From DASVRA01 sp036388855 (GTDB lineage: Bacteria; Pseudomonadota; Alphaproteobacteria; Caulobacterales; Caulobacteraceae), in NCBI GenBank assembly GCA_036388855.1, contig DASVRA010000010.1, positions 1 through 64,000 of the forward strand: DNA of 64,000 nt, written 5' to 3'. The notes beneath the pieces were generated by a model. It saw nothing but the letters and a program-made list of their open reading frames with translations, did not search any database and was not told the DNA's origin. Position numbers and translations under genes: made by a program. This document shows, piece after piece, positions 62,954-64,000 of the stretch (within the stretch, counting starts at the first letter, position 1; each line of letters opens with the position of its first letter).

Positions 62954-63417
62954 CCGACGCCGCTGACGAGCCGGGAGCTTCGATCGGTTACGCCGAGGTG
63001 CTGGAGCGTATCCCGCACCGGTACCCCTTCCTGCTGGTCGACCGGGCGGAGGACTATCGGCCGCACGCCTCCATCGTGGGGGTCAAGAACGTCACCTTCA
63101 ACGAGCCCTTCTTCCAGGGCCACTTTCCAGGCAACCCGGTGATGCCCGGCGTGCTGATCGTCGAAGCTATGGCCCAGGCCGGCGCGGTCTTGATGTCCAA
63201 GTCCCTGGACGTGGACGTGGAAGGCAAGGCGATCATGTTCATGTCGGTCGACAACGCCCGCTTTCGTCATCCGGTGCGGCCGGGCGACATCCTGCGCCTC
63301 CACGTCGACGTGGTCCGCGCCAAGTCCACGGTGTTCAAGTTCTCAGGCCGCGCCTTGGTGAGCGACAAGCTCGCGGCCGAGGCCGAGTTCGCTGCCATGG
63401 TCGTCGAGACAGGCTGA
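62950..63417 (+). CDS. fabZ: 3-hydroxyacyl-[acyl-carrier-protein] dehydratase FabZ
   Basis: Dehydrates 3-hydroxyacyl-ACP in fatty acid elongation, competing with LpxA/LpxD for the same acyl-ACP. 155 residues, hot-dog fold: IPHRYPFLLVDR, active-site His58 in GHFPGNPVMPG and Glu72 in IVEAMAQAG. ATG overlaps the lpxD stop (ATGA); stop overlaps lpxA by one base (TGATG). Confidence 0.97.
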   Translation: MTDAADEPGASIGYAEVLERIPHRYPFLLVDRAEDYRPHASIVGVKNVTFNEPFFQGHFPGNPVMPGVLIVEAMAQAGAVLMSKSLDVDVEGKAIMFMSVDNARFRHPVRPGDILRLHVDVVRAKSTVFKFSGRALVSDKLAAEAEFAAMVVETG

Positions 63418-64000
63418 TGGCTGGGATCCATCCCACCGCCATGATCGCGGCGGGAGCTGAACTCGCCGAAGACGTCGAGATCGGCCCCTACTGCACCGTC
63501 GGCCAACGCGTGCGCCTGGCGCGCGGCGTGCGGCTGATCTCGCACGTCGTGGTCGAGGGAGTTACGTCACTGGGCGAGGAGACGGTGGTCTATCCGTTCG
63601 CTGTCTTGGGCGGGCCGCCCCAGCACCTCGGCCATCACGGCGAACCGACCGAACTGTTCATCGGGCCCCGCAACCAGATCCGCGAGCACGTGACCATGCA
63701 CACCGGCACCGTCGCCGGCGGCGGCGTCACCCGCGTGGGCGCCGAGGGCCTGTTCATGGTCGGATCTCACGTCGCCCACGACTGCACGGTCGGCGACAAG
63801 GTGGTGATGGCCAACAACGCGACCCTCGGGGGACACGTGAAGGTGGCCGACTTCGTGTTCATGGGCGGGCTCTCAGCCGCGCACCAGCACACCCGGATCG
63901 GCCGCTATTCCTTCATCGGCGGCTTGGCGCCGGTGACCAAGGACGTGATCCCCTTCGCGCTCGTCGGCAATGACGCTCACCTGGAGGGGATGAACCTCGT
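63417..64000 (+). CDS. lpxA: UDP-N-acetylglucosamine acyltransferase LpxA (partial, 3' end beyond window)
   Basis: The ATG at 63417 overlaps the fabZ stop (TGATG). The frame is open to the right edge (194 complete codons of a usual 260-270). The sequence begins MAGIHPTAMIAAGAEL and shows left-handed helix hexapeptides, GEPTELFIGPRNQIREHVT, and catalytic His121 in SHVAHDCTVGD. It performs the first acylation of lipid A. The missing part lies beyond position 64000. Confidence 0.95.
   Translation, partial: MAGIHPTAMIAAGAELAEDVEIGPYCTVGQRVRLARGVRLISHVVVEGVTSLGEETVVYPFAVLGGPPQHLGHHGEPTELFIGPRNQIREHVTMHTGTVAGGGVTRVGAEGLFMVGSHVAHDCTVGDKVVMANNATLGGHVKVADFVFMGGLSAAHQHTRIGRYSFIGGLAPVTKDVIPFALVGNDAHLEGMNL

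Overview
The window is a GC-rich, densely coded alphaproteobacterial chromosome segment. Its gene order points to the Caulobacterales (Caulobacter/Phenylobacterium-like). Two syntenic blocks support this: nuoJKLMN-birA-coaX-rnj-(secreted protein)-mce-DUF1467-proS-lolC-lolD, and rpsB-tsf-pyrH-frr-uppS-cdsA-dxr-rseP-bamA-ompH-lpxD-fabZ-lpxA. GTG and TTG starts and 1-4 bp ATGA/GTGA/TGATG overlaps are frequent, so much of the window is translationally coupled operon. The genus is inferred from memory of synteny and was not tested.

1-18.5 kb: the distal part of respiratory complex I. nuoI is separated from nuoJ by about 4.2 kb holding a divergent selenium pair (mnmH/selD) and a coupled glycosyltransferase-methyltransferase pair. 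nuoJ-N then run without a break into biotin ligase, type III pantothenate kinase, RNase J, a small secreted protein, methylmalonyl-CoA epimerase, a DUF1467 membrane protein, ProRS and the Lol lipoprotein-export ABC genes.

18.5-41.9 kb: a mixed housekeeping and accessory region. It starts with a frameshifted HigA-type antitoxin remnant in a low-GC patch. It continues with a lone thiG, ubiG, serine hydrolases, malate dehydrogenase, a HIT protein, two secreted amidohydrolases, a PAS-GAF-HWE-type histidine kinase, a TonB siderophore receptor behind a Fur-box-like site, ahcY, htpX with a zinc-ribbon protein, two tandem sulfotransferases, a YadG/YadH-like ABC exporter, a P1 peptidase and an mccA-like biotin carboxylase. 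The carboxylase carries an in-frame palindromic repeat insertion.

41.9-51.1 kb: three RTX (calcium-binding, presumably type-I-secreted) proteins lie among small housekeeping genes, a PBP5-like carboxypeptidase with a SPOR domain, and a phasin behind a palindromic operator. Two of the RTX proteins are tandem paralogues that fuse an SGNH-hydrolase-like domain to RTX repeats. Both have their Shine-Dalgarno sequence in the 3' arm of a hairpin. One appears to have lost the catalytic Asp. No type I secretion ABC/MFP genes are in the window.

51.2-64.0 kb: translation factors followed by envelope biogenesis (isoprenoid, phospholipid, outer-membrane assembly, lipid A). lpxD contains an uninterrupted run of twelve G, and lpxA runs off the right edge.

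Most worth a second look: the SGNH-RTX pair with masked ribosome-binding sites, the palindromic element inside mccA, the G12 tract in lpxD, the GTTCTTT/AAAGAAC array upstream of the first RTX gene, and the selenium and glycan genes inside the nuo cluster. No tRNA, rRNA, CRISPR array or complete insertion sequence was recognised.
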